DNA of 64,000 bases from Erysipelotrichaceae bacterium (GCA_018365815.1 JAGZJH010000008.1:1-64000), one strand, 5' to 3'. Shown: positions 8,556 to 18,876, counted from the stretch's first letter. Translations and numbers: made by a program. Notes: generated by a model from the sequence alone, not told the origin.

Positions 8556-9710
8556 ATGATTATTGGTGTGATCGGCCTAGGGACAGTGGGTTATGGGGTA
8601 ATCGACATTTTAACCAAAGAAAAAAAGCGTTTATCTGCTCATCTTGGTGAACAAATCACTATCAAATATGGTTGTGCTTTAGATCAAAGAGATTTACCTA
8701 ATAAAATCAAATATACAGATGATTATCATGATGTGATTAATGATCCTGAAGTAGATGTTGTGGTGGAATTAATTGGTGGAACAACAGTCGCTAAAGAAAT
8801 CATTTTAAAGGCAATTCAAAACAAAAAACATATCGTTACAGCCAATAAAGCATTAATCGCTCATTATGGTAAAGAATTATTTTTAGCCGCCAATTTAAAT
8901 CAAGTACATATTTTTTATGAAGCTGCGGTTGGCGGGGGCATTCCGATTGTCACTCCTCAATATGAATCTTTAATAGGAAATAACATTCAAGAAATCACAG
9001 GTATTTTAAATGGGACAACTAATTTTATTTTATCTTTGATGGAAACTGATAATTTAGAATTTGAAGAAGCTTTAACTATTGCTGATGGTCTTGGTTATTT
9101 AGAAGCCGACCCAAGTTTAGATATTGATGGTATTGATGCTGCTCATAAAATTTGTATATTAGCCTCTAATGCCTTTGATGGTTTTATTAATTTTGATAAT
9201 ATTCAAACATGTGGTATTCGTAAAGTTTCTAAAACAGACATTGAATTTGCTAAAAAGATTGGATACCGTATTAAATTACTTGCCAGGGCAAAAAAAGAAG
9301 AGAATGGTTATTATATTGATGTATCCCCTACTTTAATTAGTAAAAACGACATGGTCGCAAATGTCATGGGAGCATATAATGTAGTAGAGTTTACTTGTGA
9401 TTATGTGGAAAATGTTCTATTTTATGGTAAAGGAGCCGGACGATATGTCACTGCTTCTGCAGTAGTAGCTGATATAATGAAAATACGTCAAAATTCTTTT
9501 TGGCAATATAATCCGCAGGTGATTGAAAATATTTTACCAATAACTAAAAGTAAATATTTCATTCGTATTAATCACCCAATTGAAGTTGATTATGAATACT
9601 ATTACAGTCAAAAAGACACCCACGTTTATATCACAAACGAAATTGAAATTGATCAGCTTAAAAAGCTATTAAAAAATGAAAATTATTCATTATTCAAAGT
9701 GAGGGGTTAA
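8556..9710 (+). CDS. hom: homoserine dehydrogenase
   Basis: 384 residues. It reduces aspartate semialdehyde to homoserine, the branch point to Thr and Met. The Rossmann motif GLGTVG (7-12) and the catalytic core TGILNGTTNFIL and DPSLDIDGIDAAHK are intact. It is shorter than the usual 400-430: the last 75 residues, where an ACT domain normally sits, are abbreviated and divergent, so feedback control at this enzyme may be reduced or altered. The Shine-Dalgarno (AGGGAGGG) follows the attenuator directly. lysC begins 3 bp downstream. Confidence 0.93.
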   Translation: MIIGVIGLGTVGYGVIDILTKEKKRLSAHLGEQITIKYGCALDQRDLPNKIKYTDDYHDVINDPEVDVVVELIGGTTVAKEIILKAIQNKKHIVTANKALIAHYGKELFLAANLNQVHIFYEAAVGGGIPIVTPQYESLIGNNIQEITGILNGTTNFILSLMETDNLEFEEALTIADGLGYLEADPSLDIDGIDAAHKICILASNAFDGFINFDNIQTCGIRKVSKTDIEFAKKIGYRIKLLARAKKEENGYYIDVSPTLISKNDMVANVMGAYNVVEFTCDYVENVLFYGKGAGRYVTASAVVADIMKIRQNSFWQYNPQVIENILPITKSKYFIRINHPIEVDYEYYYSQKDTHVYITNEIEIDQLKKLLKNENYSLFKVRG

Positions 9711-9713
9711 AAA

Positions 9714-10949
9714 ATGAATATTATTGTACAAAAATATGGCGGCACTTCCACACGAAGCACTCAATCACGTCAACGCATGTATCAAAACATTATTCGTAAT
9801 ATCGAATTAGGAAATAAAGTTGTCGCAGTAGTATCTGCTATGGGACGTTATGATGATCCTTATGCCACAGATACGCTTGCTTCTCTTGTTGATTTAGATT
9901 ATTTAACTGGAGAAGAAAGTGATCGTTTATTAAGCATTGGAGAGACCATTTCAGCAATATTAATTAAAAGTGAATTAAGTAAAATGGGGTATCGAGTCGC
10001 AACTGTTTCAAATAGTGAACTTGGCATTTTTACTGATCATTGCTATGAAAATGCCAATATTATAGATGTCGATGGTAAACATATTTTAAATAAGTTAATC
10101 GATGTAGATATTGTCATTTGTCCCGGTTTTCAAGGACGTAACAAAGACAATAAAATTACAACATTAGGTCGTGGAGGCAGTGATTTATCCGCTATTGCGA
10201 TTGGGGTTGCCGTTAATGCTTTTGAAGTCGAAATTTATTCAGACGTAAATGGAATTTACACCGCCGATCCACGTATTGTCCCTGATGCAATTAAATTAGA
10301 TTATATTAGTTATAGCGAAATGCTTGAACTATCATGTAATGGAGCTAAAGTATTAAACCATCGTTGTGTAGAATTAGCAGCAAGAAACAATATTACTATT
10401 CACGCTCGATCATCTTTTGATCAAAGTATAGGAACATATGTTATAGGAGATGAAAAAATAATGGAAGCAGGATTAAATAAACTAATTATATCAGGAATTA
10501 CCGGTTCACAAAATGAAGCAAGAATAACTTTAGTTGGTGTAGATGGTACCAATTCATCCGCTTTAAAATTATTTGAAAGAATCGCCGAAGAAAATATCAA
10601 TGTCCATGTCTTTTCACAAGCATTAGTCGGTGGTGGCAAAATGGATATATCAATTATTATCAGTGATACCGATTTACCTAAAGTAGTAGATATTTGTAAT
10701 GAATTAAAACAACCACTTAAAGCAACACGTACAATTGTACGAGGAAATATTGGTAAAGTCTCAATTATTGGAATTGGTATTAAAAACAATCAAGGAATAT
10801 TTCATCAAGTTTATAATACATTAATTCAAAATGATATTTCTGTAGAAATGACTTCATGTTCTGAAATTAATATTTCTTGTTATATTGATCGTGATGAAGT
10901 AAAAAAAGCACAAGCCATTCTACATGAAACTTTTTTAAGCCATCGTTAA
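9714..10949 (+). CDS. lysC: aspartate kinase
   Basis: 411 residues. It phosphorylates aspartate, the first step toward Lys, Thr, Met and diaminopimelate. The amino-acid kinase domain begins with VQKYGGTS and contains TTLGRGGSDLSA; two ACT-type regulatory segments fill residues of about 255-411. As an internal start producing only the ACT part is known in some Firmicutes, the ATG at 10461 could be considered, but I see no strong Shine-Dalgarno for it. It sits 3 bp after hom, clearly co-transcribed. Confidence 0.95.
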   Translation: MNIIVQKYGGTSTRSTQSRQRMYQNIIRNIELGNKVVAVVSAMGRYDDPYATDTLASLVDLDYLTGEESDRLLSIGETISAILIKSELSKMGYRVATVSNSELGIFTDHCYENANIIDVDGKHILNKLIDVDIVICPGFQGRNKDNKITTLGRGGSDLSAIAIGVAVNAFEVEIYSDVNGIYTADPRIVPDAIKLDYISYSEMLELSCNGAKVLNHRCVELAARNNITIHARSSFDQSIGTYVIGDEKIMEAGLNKLIISGITGSQNEARITLVGVDGTNSSALKLFERIAEENINVHVFSQALVGGGKMDISIIISDTDLPKVVDICNELKQPLKATRTIVRGNIGKVSIIGIGIKNNQGIFHQVYNTLIQNDISVEMTSCSEINISCYIDRDEVKKAQAILHETFLSHR

Positions 10950-10975
10950 ATAGAAAAAGGAAGGAAGAAAGAAAA

Positions 10976-12010
10976 ATGAAAAAATATAAAATTGCAATTG
11001 TAGGTGCAACAGGGGCAGTTGGCCGCGAAATGTTACGTTGTATCTTTGATTATCACTTTCCTTATGAAAGTATTAAATTATTAGCTTCAAAACGTTCAGC
11101 TGGTAAAGTGATTGAATACAACAATCATGAATTTGTTGTTGAAGAATTAACTGAAACTAGTTTTGAAAATATTGAAATTGCTTTTTGGTCTGCTGGAGGT
11201 AGTATTTCAGAAAAATATGTGCCTTACGCTGTTAAAGCTGGTTGTATTAATATCGATAACACAAGTCATTTTAGAATGCATAAAGATGTCCCTTTAGTCG
11301 TTCCCGAATGTAATAGTGAAGATTTAAAAAATCATAACGGAATTATCGCTAATCCAAATTGCTCAACTATTCAAATGGTAAGTGCATTAAAACGCCTTGA
11401 TGATGAATTTGATATTGAACGTATCATCGTTTCTACTTACCAAGCCGTTTCAGGTGCAGGGGTTGCGGGAATGAGTGAACTTTATGAACAAACTCGTGCA
11501 GTATTAAACGACCAAGAAGTTGTGGCAAACACACTACCTTGTGCCAGTGATAAAAAACACTATCAAATTGCATTTAACTGTATTCCACAAATTGATAAAT
11601 TTGATTTAGATTCTAAATTCACTAAAGAAGAATTAAAAATGGTGAATGAAACTAAAAAAATCTTCCATAAAGATATCAAAATTAACGCTACTTGTGTTCG
11701 TGTTCCAGTATTAAGAGGTCATAGTGAAAGTATTTATATTGAAACTAAAAAAACAATTGATATTGAAAAAGTATTTGATTTATTAAATCATTCGACTGGT
11801 GTAGTTTTATGTGATGATATTGAAAATCAAATTTATCCAATGGCAATTGATTATATTGGTGATGAAAAAGTTTATGTTGGTCGTGTTCGTCAAGATTTAG
11901 ATAATGATCACGCATTAAGTTTATGGGTCGTTGCCGATCAGTTAATGAAAGGTGCAGCCTATAATTCAATTGATATTGGTTTAAAAATGATTGAAATGGG
12001 ATTAATTTAA
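10976..12010 (+). CDS. asd: aspartate-semialdehyde dehydrogenase
   Basis: 344 residues. It makes aspartate semialdehyde from aspartyl phosphate with NADPH. GATGAVG (10-16) binds NADP; Cys129 in ANPNCST is the catalytic thiol; RGHSES carries the catalytic His. It is the last gene of hom-lysC-asd: the three genes together convert aspartate to homoserine. The Shine-Dalgarno is AAAGGAAGG, and a strong terminator follows. No thrB/thrC or dap genes are nearby. Confidence 0.95.
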   Translation: MKKYKIAIVGATGAVGREMLRCIFDYHFPYESIKLLASKRSAGKVIEYNNHEFVVEELTETSFENIEIAFWSAGGSISEKYVPYAVKAGCINIDNTSHFRMHKDVPLVVPECNSEDLKNHNGIIANPNCSTIQMVSALKRLDDEFDIERIIVSTYQAVSGAGVAGMSELYEQTRAVLNDQEVVANTLPCASDKKHYQIAFNCIPQIDKFDLDSKFTKEELKMVNETKKIFHKDIKINATCVRVPVLRGHSESIYIETKKTIDIEKVFDLLNHSTGVVLCDDIENQIYPMAIDYIGDEKVYVGRVRQDLDNDHALSLWVVADQLMKGAAYNSIDIGLKMIEMGLI

Positions 12011-12029
12011 AAACTTACTAGCTATATTA

Positions 12030-12063
12030 AAGGATACCAATCTATTAAAATGGTATCCTTTTT
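12030..12063 (+). terminator. terminator of hom-lysC-asd
   Basis: AAGGATACCA (12030-12039) pairs perfectly with TGGTATCCTT (12051-12060), followed by TTT. It ends the operon 20 nt after asd. Confidence 0.85.
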
Positions 12064-12096
12064 AAGTATATAACATTAACTGAAAACTAAATGCGT

Positions 12097-13104
12097 TTAA
12101 ATTTTATAATTGTTAAGTGATAATTGTAATCGATTCATCACTTTTTCTTTTAAAGATAATGGCGCTAAAATCGTAATATTATCCCCTAACATCATAATCC
12201 AACCCACTAAACCATCTGAAATCGTAACCTCTTTAACTAAAGCTTTAATTTTTCCTAAATTATCTTTTTCAAGTTGAATAGACTCACCAAATTGATCTAA
12301 AACATTCGCTAAAATAGAAGGATTAAAAACAAACTCAATATCATTAATTTCACTTGAAAAAAACATATTAACAGCCTGTGCTTTCGTTTGTTCCATGTCA
12401 AACATTTCACGAATTTCTTGATAAGGTTCATTCACTGTTCTTACTAAATCCATACGATCAATTCGATAAATCGATAATTGCATTGATCGTTTATTATTAT
12501 ATGCTAATAAATAATAACGTCCTAAATCCATCACTACTTCATAAGGCGAAACCATATAAGTAGTGATTTGATTTTTATAATTACCATTTGTCGATTTAAT
12601 CTTCACCAATTGTCCTTGTGCATTTAACTGTGGGCGAATATATTCAAATGCAATATTTTTTTGAGTATCTATTGCCTTTAAAATTGTATTAAGTTTAGTA
12701 AATAATGGTAAATCATTATTTTTTTTAAAAGAACTTAAATTTAATCTTTGAATTTGTATTGATGAAGATAGGACACTTATCTTTTCAAACAACTCTTTCT
12801 TTTCCAATCCACTAATTGCATAACTAGATAAAATTGTATCATAAATAAAACGTAATTCTCCATCGTTTAAAACATCTTCATAAATGTAATAACCTTTTTT
12901 ATGCTTAGATTGAATATAGTTTTCAATATGAAACACTTCTTTAAATAGAATATTTATTTTATCAATATCTGCATAAATTGTTTTAATATCACAATTGATT
13001 TGATAATCCTCTGTCAACTTTTCTAAAATATATTTAGCAGAAAGAAATTGATGTTTTAAACTATATTGTTGTATTATTTTTAAAATATAACACATTCTTA
13101 TCAT
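12097..13104 (-). CDS. WYL-domain transcriptional regulator
   Basis: 335 residues. An N-terminal winged-helix region is followed by a WYL ligand-sensing domain (about 140-230, with FEYIRP and YYLLAYN strands) and a C-terminal WCX-like extension ending in LSLKEKVMNRL. WYL proteins commonly sense nucleic-acid-like or nucleotide ligands, but the target here is unknown. It starts 12 bp after the 211-residue unknown gene, with a clear GGAGG Shine-Dalgarno, so the pair forms an operon. Confidence 0.83.
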   Translation of the reverse strand: MIRMCYILKIIQQYSLKHQFLSAKYILEKLTEDYQINCDIKTIYADIDKINILFKEVFHIENYIQSKHKKGYYIYEDVLNDGELRFIYDTILSSYAISGLEKKELFEKISVLSSSIQIQRLNLSSFKKNNDLPLFTKLNTILKAIDTQKNIAFEYIRPQLNAQGQLVKIKSTNGNYKNQITTYMVSPYEVVMDLGRYYLLAYNNKRSMQLSIYRIDRMDLVRTVNEPYQEIREMFDMEQTKAQAVNMFFSSEINDIEFVFNPSILANVLDQFGESIQLEKDNLGKIKALVKEVTISDGLVGWIMMLGDNITILAPLSLKEKVMNRLQLSLNNYKI

Positions 13105-13116
13105 AAAAAACCTCCA

Positions 13117-13752
13117 TTAGTTATATTGCAAATTAAATTTAGATACAAAAATCGGTTTAATTTTAATTTGATGTTTTAAGGATAATAAATAATCTTCTTG
13201 ATAATCAGCAAGTAAACTAATAAAACCTATTTCCTCTAAATATTGTCTTGCCTTACTATATTGTCCTTCAATCAGATAAATTTCGCAAGTAAAAATTTGA
13301 TATAAAATATTATTTTTAGACAATCCTTGCCACCCTATTTCTAATATTGTGTTAATATTTTCTTCTTTAAATGGTATTAAATGTCTAATTACACAATATT
13401 CATCTGAAGTAAAATAATCTTCTCTACATGCTAAAATGTATTCAAATAAACTTTGTTTATATTTTACTAATGGTGGATAACGATGATCAATTAATACATT
13501 CATATAAATGATATATCGTTCTAATTCTAAATAATCAGTTGCTAAGTCTGCACATTTTTTTAATTTTTCAAATAAATATCTTTGAATTTTCATATGATCT
13601 TTAATATTCAATTGCAATTGTTCTAAAGATAAAGCATTATTTAAAACATCTTGATAATCTTCAATCTTACTTTCTTTTAACAATTCTTCAACTAAACTAC
13701 TTAATGTTTCAAAATCAAATAAATAACTTTCTGGATAATTCATTCTTTTCAT
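13117..13752 (-). CDS. uncharacterised 211-residue helical protein
   Basis: I do not recognise it. It is soluble, rich in Leu, Tyr, Glu and Lys, with repeated helical pairs (for example GQYSKARQYLEEIGF) reminiscent of TPR-like scaffolds. It is the first gene of a two-gene unit with the WYL regulator. AGGAGAG precedes the ATG. asnB diverges on the other strand. Confidence 0.65.
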   Translation of the reverse strand: MKRMNYPESYLFDFETLSSLVEELLKESKIEDYQDVLNNALSLEQLQLNIKDHMKIQRYLFEKLKKCADLATDYLELERYIIYMNVLIDHRYPPLVKYKQSLFEYILACREDYFTSDEYCVIRHLIPFKEENINTILEIGWQGLSKNNILYQIFTCEIYLIEGQYSKARQYLEEIGFISLLADYQEDYLLSLKHQIKIKPIFVSKFNLQYN

Positions 13753-13899
13753 TTTAAACCACTCTCCTGATAACTTTATTCTACCTTAACTCAATGATTG
13801 ATGTTTTTGGATATTCCATATAAAAACCGTTTTTTAGGAGTTAAAATATATTATCATATCTTTTTAGAGTTTGAATATACTAAGATGAGGTGAAAAGAA

Positions 13900-15717
13900 A
13901 TGTGTGGTATCGCAGGAATTATTAGTTTTAAACAACAAGTTAATCATTTAAAAGATAAACTTGAACAAATGTGTCAATTGGTTGATTATCGTGGACCTGA
14001 TGATTATGGTTATCAAATCTATTCAAACGGAATTTTAGGGCATCGTCGGTTATCAATTATAGATCTTAAAAGTGGTAAACAACCACTTGTTTATACTTAC
14101 CAAAATAAAGAATATTGTATTGTTTATAATGGTGAACTATACAATATGAAAGAACTCAAACAAGATTTAATGATTAAAGGTTATAAATTCAAAACTTCAA
14201 GTGATACAGAAGTTGTATTAGTAAGTTATATTGAATATCAACAACAATGTGTTAATTATTTAGACGGAATTTTTAGTTTTGTCATTTATAGTGATGAAGG
14301 GGTATTTGGTTGTCGTGATCATTTAGGGGTTAAGCCTTTATTTTATAGTTATAATGATGATACTTTAGTATTTGCTTCTGAAATCAAATCGATTTTATGT
14401 TATCAAGAAAAAGCCATTGTTAATCGGGAAGGAATTTTAGAACTTCTAGGGTTAGGTCCTAGTGTTTCACCCGGTAAAACAATTTATAAGGGGATTAAAA
14501 GTTTAAGACCGGGACATTATTTTTATTTAGATCGCAATCGTTTTGAAATCATTCGTTATTTTAAATTATGTGCTAAAAAACATATCGATGATTATCAAAC
14601 GACTAAAGCTAAAGTTAGACAACTATTAATTAAATCAATCACAAATCAATTAATCTCTGATGTTGATGTTTCCACAATGCTTTCAGGTGGGATTGATTCA
14701 AGTATTATTACTGCAATTAGTGCAAATTATAAACCTAATATAAATACTTATTCAGTTAGTTACGAAGATCAAGATAAATATTTCAAGTCTTATGATTATC
14801 AAACTAGTCAAGATGAAGATTTTATACAATTAATGGTTGATCAATATCAAACAAAACATCATTATATTACACTTAGCCAAAAAGAATTAATTCATCATTT
14901 AAAAACCTCTTTAATTGCTAGAGATATGCCCGGAATGGCAGATATTGACAGTAGTTTTTATTGCTTTGCTAGAAGAATTAGTTTAGCCCATAAAGTGGTT
15001 TTATCAGGTGAATGTGCTGATGAGATATTTGGGGGATATCCATGGTTTTACAAAGAAGAACTTTATTCGAAAGATGATTTTCCATGGTTACTTGATCTTA
15101 AACAACGTATTAGTTTGTTAAATAAAGATATTGCTAAATTACCCTTTGAACAATATGTTCATGAGGCTTATTTAAAAACTTTAGAAGAAATTGAATATAA
15201 TGATGATAATGTTGAAAATAATCGTAAACAAAAAATGATTTATTTATGTAGTGAATGGTTTATGCAAACTTTATTAACACGTGGGGATTCACAAACTATG
15301 AGGGCTTCTATTGAATGTCGCGTTCCATTTGCTTCTAAAGAATTAATTCAATATGTTTACAATATTCCCTGGTGTTATTTGTATCAAAACAATCAAGAAA
15401 AGGCATTACTTAGAGATGCATTTAAAGAAGAGTTGCCCGAAGAAATATTAAATAGAAAGAAAAATCCTTATCCTAAAACACATTCTCCAATTTATACTGA
15501 ACTGGTGTGTCAGTTATTAGAAGAAAGTTTAGAAGATGAAAATAATATTTTATTCAAACTATTTGATTTAGATAAAATAAAACAATTAATTGCTTCAAAA
15601 GGTGAATCATTTAAATATCCTTGGTTCGGACAGTTAATGATGGGTCCACAATTAATTGCTTATTTATATCAAATTTATTTATGGGGAAATTTATATCATA
15701 TTGAATTAGAATTATAA
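13900..15717 (+). CDS. asnB: glutamine-hydrolysing asparagine synthetase
   Basis: 605 residues. It makes asparagine from aspartate, glutamine and ATP. Cys2 (MCGIAG) is the glutaminase nucleophile, which fixes the start codon. The class II amidotransferase domain spans about 1-200 (RGPDD, YNGE); the synthetase domain has the PP-loop SGGIDSS near residue 262 and GECADEIFGGYPW. Length and domain order are normal. TATACT near 13879 may be its -10. It draws on the same aspartate pool as the hom operon. Confidence 0.95.
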   Translation: MCGIAGIISFKQQVNHLKDKLEQMCQLVDYRGPDDYGYQIYSNGILGHRRLSIIDLKSGKQPLVYTYQNKEYCIVYNGELYNMKELKQDLMIKGYKFKTSSDTEVVLVSYIEYQQQCVNYLDGIFSFVIYSDEGVFGCRDHLGVKPLFYSYNDDTLVFASEIKSILCYQEKAIVNREGILELLGLGPSVSPGKTIYKGIKSLRPGHYFYLDRNRFEIIRYFKLCAKKHIDDYQTTKAKVRQLLIKSITNQLISDVDVSTMLSGGIDSSIITAISANYKPNINTYSVSYEDQDKYFKSYDYQTSQDEDFIQLMVDQYQTKHHYITLSQKELIHHLKTSLIARDMPGMADIDSSFYCFARRISLAHKVVLSGECADEIFGGYPWFYKEELYSKDDFPWLLDLKQRISLLNKDIAKLPFEQYVHEAYLKTLEEIEYNDDNVENNRKQKMIYLCSEWFMQTLLTRGDSQTMRASIECRVPFASKELIQYVYNIPWCYLYQNNQEKALLRDAFKEELPEEILNRKKNPYPKTHSPIYTELVCQLLEESLEDENNILFKLFDLDKIKQLIASKGESFKYPWFGQLMMGPQLIAYLYQIYLWGNLYHIELEL

Positions 15718-15733
15718 AACGCTACGGCGTTTT
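15716..15733. terminator. bidirectional terminator, asnB / metallo-hydrolase
   Basis: AAAACGC and GCGTTTT form a 7-bp perfect stem around TACG. It overlaps the stop codons of both convergent genes and has T-runs in both directions. Confidence 0.8.
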
Positions 15734-16350
15734 TACATACTTAAAAAAGGATTATTTTGTTGTTCTTCTTTAATTGAAGTTATTTCACCATGACCGGGGA
15801 AAACTTTCGCATCATAATCAAACGCAAGTAATTTTTGAATTGTTTGATATGTATCATGTTTTGATGAAAGTGGGAAGTCATAACGCCCTATTCCTTGTTT
15901 AAATAACACATCACCACTAAAAATAACATTTTCTTTTTCAAATTCAATCATACAACTTCCCGGTGTATGTCCGGGTAAATGATGAAAACGGATTTGATAG
16001 TCACCGATTTCTAATAATTGAGGAGCATTTAAAACAGGAGAACTGATTTTTAAATCTTTTTGTATCATATAAGAAAGATTATATTGTGGTTGGTTTAAAT
16101 AAATATGATCTTCTTGATGGAGATAAATTGGACAACGATAAGTTTCATATAATAAATCTGTTGCCCCAATATGATCACAGTGTCCATGAGTTAATAAAAC
16201 TGCTTTAACTTCAAGATGTTTTTCATCAATAAATTTTTTGATTTTTTTAGCGTTGTCTCCCGGATCAATAATCAATGTCTCTTGTTTTTGATTATAAACC
16301 ACATAACAATTTGTTTGAAATTCACTAACAAGCATTCTTTTTATTTTCAT
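15733..16350 (-). CDS. MBL-fold metallo-hydrolase (glyoxalase II-like)
   Basis: 205 residues. The metal-binding motif THGHCDH (about 54-60), LPGHTPGS, SGDVLF and FPGHGE are all present in order, so a two-metal active site is expected. The short form without the glyoxalase II C-terminal domain is common in Firmicutes (YqgX-like). The physiological thioester or other substrate is unknown. It has a good Shine-Dalgarno (AGGTGA). Confidence 0.88.
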   Translation of the reverse strand: MKIKRMLVSEFQTNCYVVYNQKQETLIIDPGDNAKKIKKFIDEKHLEVKAVLLTHGHCDHIGATDLLYETYRCPIYLHQEDHIYLNQPQYNLSYMIQKDLKISSPVLNAPQLLEIGDYQIRFHHLPGHTPGSCMIEFEKENVIFSGDVLFKQGIGRYDFPLSSKHDTYQTIQKLLAFDYDAKVFPGHGEITSIKEEQQNNPFLSM

Positions 16351-16410
16351 TTTTTCACCTATCCTTTAAATGAATGAATTGATAAACTAGTAAATGTTTA
16401 ATATAAAAAA

Positions 16411-16426
16411 GGAGTGTTACCACTCC
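16411..16426 (-). terminator. terminator of rpmG
   Basis: On the minus strand GGAGTG-GTAA-CACTCC followed by TTTTTTAT, about 20 nt after the rpmG stop. Confidence 0.85.
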
Positions 16427-16444
16427 ATTTTATTTTTATATACG

Positions 16445-16594
16445 TTATTTTTTTTCTTTGTGTACAGTCTTTTTATTACATCTTGGACAGTATTTATTCA
16501 CTTCCATACGATCTGGGTGATTTCTTTTATTTTTAGTATTAATGTAGTTTTCTTCACCACATTCAGTACATTTTAAAATAATGTTATCTCTCAC
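16445..16594 (-). CDS. rpmG: 50S ribosomal protein L33
   Basis: 49 residues starting at GTG, with GGAGG eight bases upstream. It is a component of the large ribosomal subunit near the E site. It keeps both CxxC pairs (Cys9/Cys12 and Cys36/Cys39), so this is the zinc-binding form. The conserved core NYINTKNKRNHPDRMEVNKY identifies it. It lies between the class B PBP gene and the metallo-hydrolase. Confidence 0.93.
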   Translation of the reverse strand: MRDNIILKCTECGEENYINTKNKRNHPDRMEVNKYCPRCNKKTVHKEKK

Positions 16595-16669
16595 TTGTTA
16601 CACCTCCATACCCTTAATTAAACTTCGTATATCATAATATCATAATTTTAAAAGAAATGCTACATTTTT

Positions 16670-18736
16670 TTAATTCATTCCATATTTTTCAAAATATCTA
16701 TCAAGCACAGCAATGGCAACTTGCTGTTGTGGTGATCCACCTTTATTAAAACGTGGTGCAATTGAAGCAAATGCCACTTTTGGATTGTCATAAGGTGCAT
16801 AACCTACAAATGCTAAGTTAGAATAATCCTTACCATCACTCATTTCAAAAACTTCGGCTGTTCCGGTTTTTCCAGCTAAATTGTACGCTTTAGATTTATA
16901 AGATGAAGCCGTCCCAGATAATATCGTTTCCCTAAATCCTTTTTGAATTTGACTAAAAGCCTCAGTTTGATCTGAATTATCATCTAATATTTCTACATCA
17001 TTAGAATAAGTTGTATAAGAATTTCCATCAACAGTAATCGAAGCATCAAGTAATAAACGTGGTTTTACTCGTTTTCCACCATTAGCAATTGTTGAAACAT
17101 ATTGAGCAATTTGAATTGTCGTATAGTTATCATATTGTCCAATGGCAGCATCTAATAATAACCCTGGGGCTTGATTTTCGCCACGGTATCCTAATTCTTC
17201 ATAAGGAACATCAAGACCGGTTTTAACTCCTAATCCTAATTCTCCAAAAGTCTTTCTTAGCGTAGCAAAAGCTTCTTTATCAATACTTAATGGCTGATTT
17301 GGAACATAATTAGCCCCTCCTAAACGCATTGCAATATGAAACATATATACATTGGAAGATTTAGCTAATGCAGTAATATCACTAACAACACCTAAAGGCT
17401 GATATGAACGTTTTGGCTTCGTTCCTTTAATTACAATTCCTTCTGCTGTATCATTAATGGTTTCGCCAGGACTAATCAAATTGTATTTATGTCCTAAATA
17501 AACCGTTGCCCCTTTAACCGTTGATCCATAAGGGAATGCTTGTAAATAATTACCAGAAGCATAATCGTAAACTTCTCCTGTTGTTTTATCAATATATTTT
17601 CCTGCCATTACCAAGATATCACCGCTATTTGGATCCATTAATGTAAAAAATAATCGATCAAATAAAGGTTTATTAATATTTGCTTTTAATATTGCCTCCA
17701 TTTGACTGTTCGCAAGTTCTTGTAATTCCCAATCAATAGCCAATCTTAAATCCGATCCTTTTTGCCCTGTTTCTAAACTATTAATAATCGGATCCCATGT
17801 TGTAATATCGTAAGTAATGTTGTAAGTTGAAGGTTCTCCCATTAATAATGATTCATACTGTTTTTCAAGTCCTGAAGTTCCTACTCTTGAATTCATTTGA
17901 TAATCACTGGCTAATAAACGTTTTGATTCACTTTGTGGAATTCCGTTTTTCTTTGTAGAAATAGTTCCTAAAATATCTTTCATAGCACTACCATATGTAT
18001 ATTCTCTGACATAATCATAAGTAAAGATAAAACCTCTTAATATTTCTTTTCGTTCACTAACAAAACTAATATCTTCTGCTGTAGCATTTTCGATAATAAT
18101 ATTGTCATAGGTACTAGCATTTTGCATTAAGAAATATATATAGTATTGCACAATTTGTTGATCCGTAAATTTTTCATTAATTAATTCTTCACTAATGCGT
18201 TCTAATTTTAAATTGTAAATATCATTATCACTCATTTGAGAAGTATCTACATCTTGGATTAATGCTTTTGCTTCATCAGGATACGCCAAAATAAAACAAT
18301 CTTTTTTATCTCTTAATTTAATATCAAATCGATCAATTGTAAAATAGGAAGATAATACCTCTGCCATTTGTAATTCTTGGCTATCTTTAATATTTTTAGG
18401 TTTATAATAAGCAATAACATTTGTCGCCTTACTATCCGCTAAAATAACTCCATTACGATCTGTCATCTTTCCTCGTGGAACATCACTTGTTTTTGCTTGC
18501 ACTTGATAAGTAATTAATTTACTATCATAATAATCTTTTTGAACAACTTGTAAATATATCATTCTAAAGCCAATTACTCCCATTGCAACAGTAATTAATA
18601 GCATTAATCCTATCATTCGTTTCATTGTACCGTTTTCACGTTTTTTTCGTTCACGTACTTTTTCATCGTTATATCCATCGAAATAATAAGACCCGGAGAA
18701 TCGTTTTTTTTCTGATGTTTTTTTCTTAAATATCAT
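16670..18736 (-). CDS. class B penicillin-binding protein (peptidoglycan transpeptidase)
   Basis: 688 residues. Short basic cytoplasmic tail, one membrane anchor (about 43-63, LMLLITVAMGVIGF), a dimerisation domain, then the transpeptidase domain. The active-site motifs are STVK (near 406), SSN (near 460) and KTGTA (near 620). It cross-links peptidoglycan outside the membrane. It resembles the elongation-type PBP2/PBP2A group more than FtsI, as there are no PASTA domains. rpmG follows on the same strand, an order also seen in Bacillus relatives (pbp-rpmG). Confidence 0.93.
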   Translation of the reverse strand: MIFKKKTSEKKRFSGSYYFDGYNDEKVRERKKRENGTMKRMIGLMLLITVAMGVIGFRMIYLQVVQKDYYDSKLITYQVQAKTSDVPRGKMTDRNGVILADSKATNVIAYYKPKNIKDSQELQMAEVLSSYFTIDRFDIKLRDKKDCFILAYPDEAKALIQDVDTSQMSDNDIYNLKLERISEELINEKFTDQQIVQYYIYFLMQNASTYDNIIIENATAEDISFVSERKEILRGFIFTYDYVREYTYGSAMKDILGTISTKKNGIPQSESKRLLASDYQMNSRVGTSGLEKQYESLLMGEPSTYNITYDITTWDPIINSLETGQKGSDLRLAIDWELQELANSQMEAILKANINKPLFDRLFFTLMDPNSGDILVMAGKYIDKTTGEVYDYASGNYLQAFPYGSTVKGATVYLGHKYNLISPGETINDTAEGIVIKGTKPKRSYQPLGVVSDITALAKSSNVYMFHIAMRLGGANYVPNQPLSIDKEAFATLRKTFGELGLGVKTGLDVPYEELGYRGENQAPGLLLDAAIGQYDNYTTIQIAQYVSTIANGGKRVKPRLLLDASITVDGNSYTTYSNDVEILDDNSDQTEAFSQIQKGFRETILSGTASSYKSKAYNLAGKTGTAEVFEMSDGKDYSNLAFVGYAPYDNPKVAFASIAPRFNKGGSPQQQVAIAVLDRYFEKYGMN

Positions 18737-18853
18737 AGATGACCTCCCTTATTAGGCTATTATATAATAATTTTTTTTGAATGTAAATTGATTGTATAAA
18801 ACTCACATTTTTTACAAAATTATTTTATTTTTATCGATATTTAGTCATAAAAA

Positions 18854-18876
18854 ATAGACTGAAATTTACAGTCTAT
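18854..18876 (-). terminator. terminator of lepA
   Basis: On the minus strand ATAGACTG pairs with CAGTCTAT, followed by TTTTTTATG. The stem begins inside the lepA stop codon. Confidence 0.85.

Noticed and set aside
8379..8556. T-box riboswitch before hom
   Set aside because: No T-box sequence, specifier loop or long leader; the leader is only about 140 nt, with a translated peptide.
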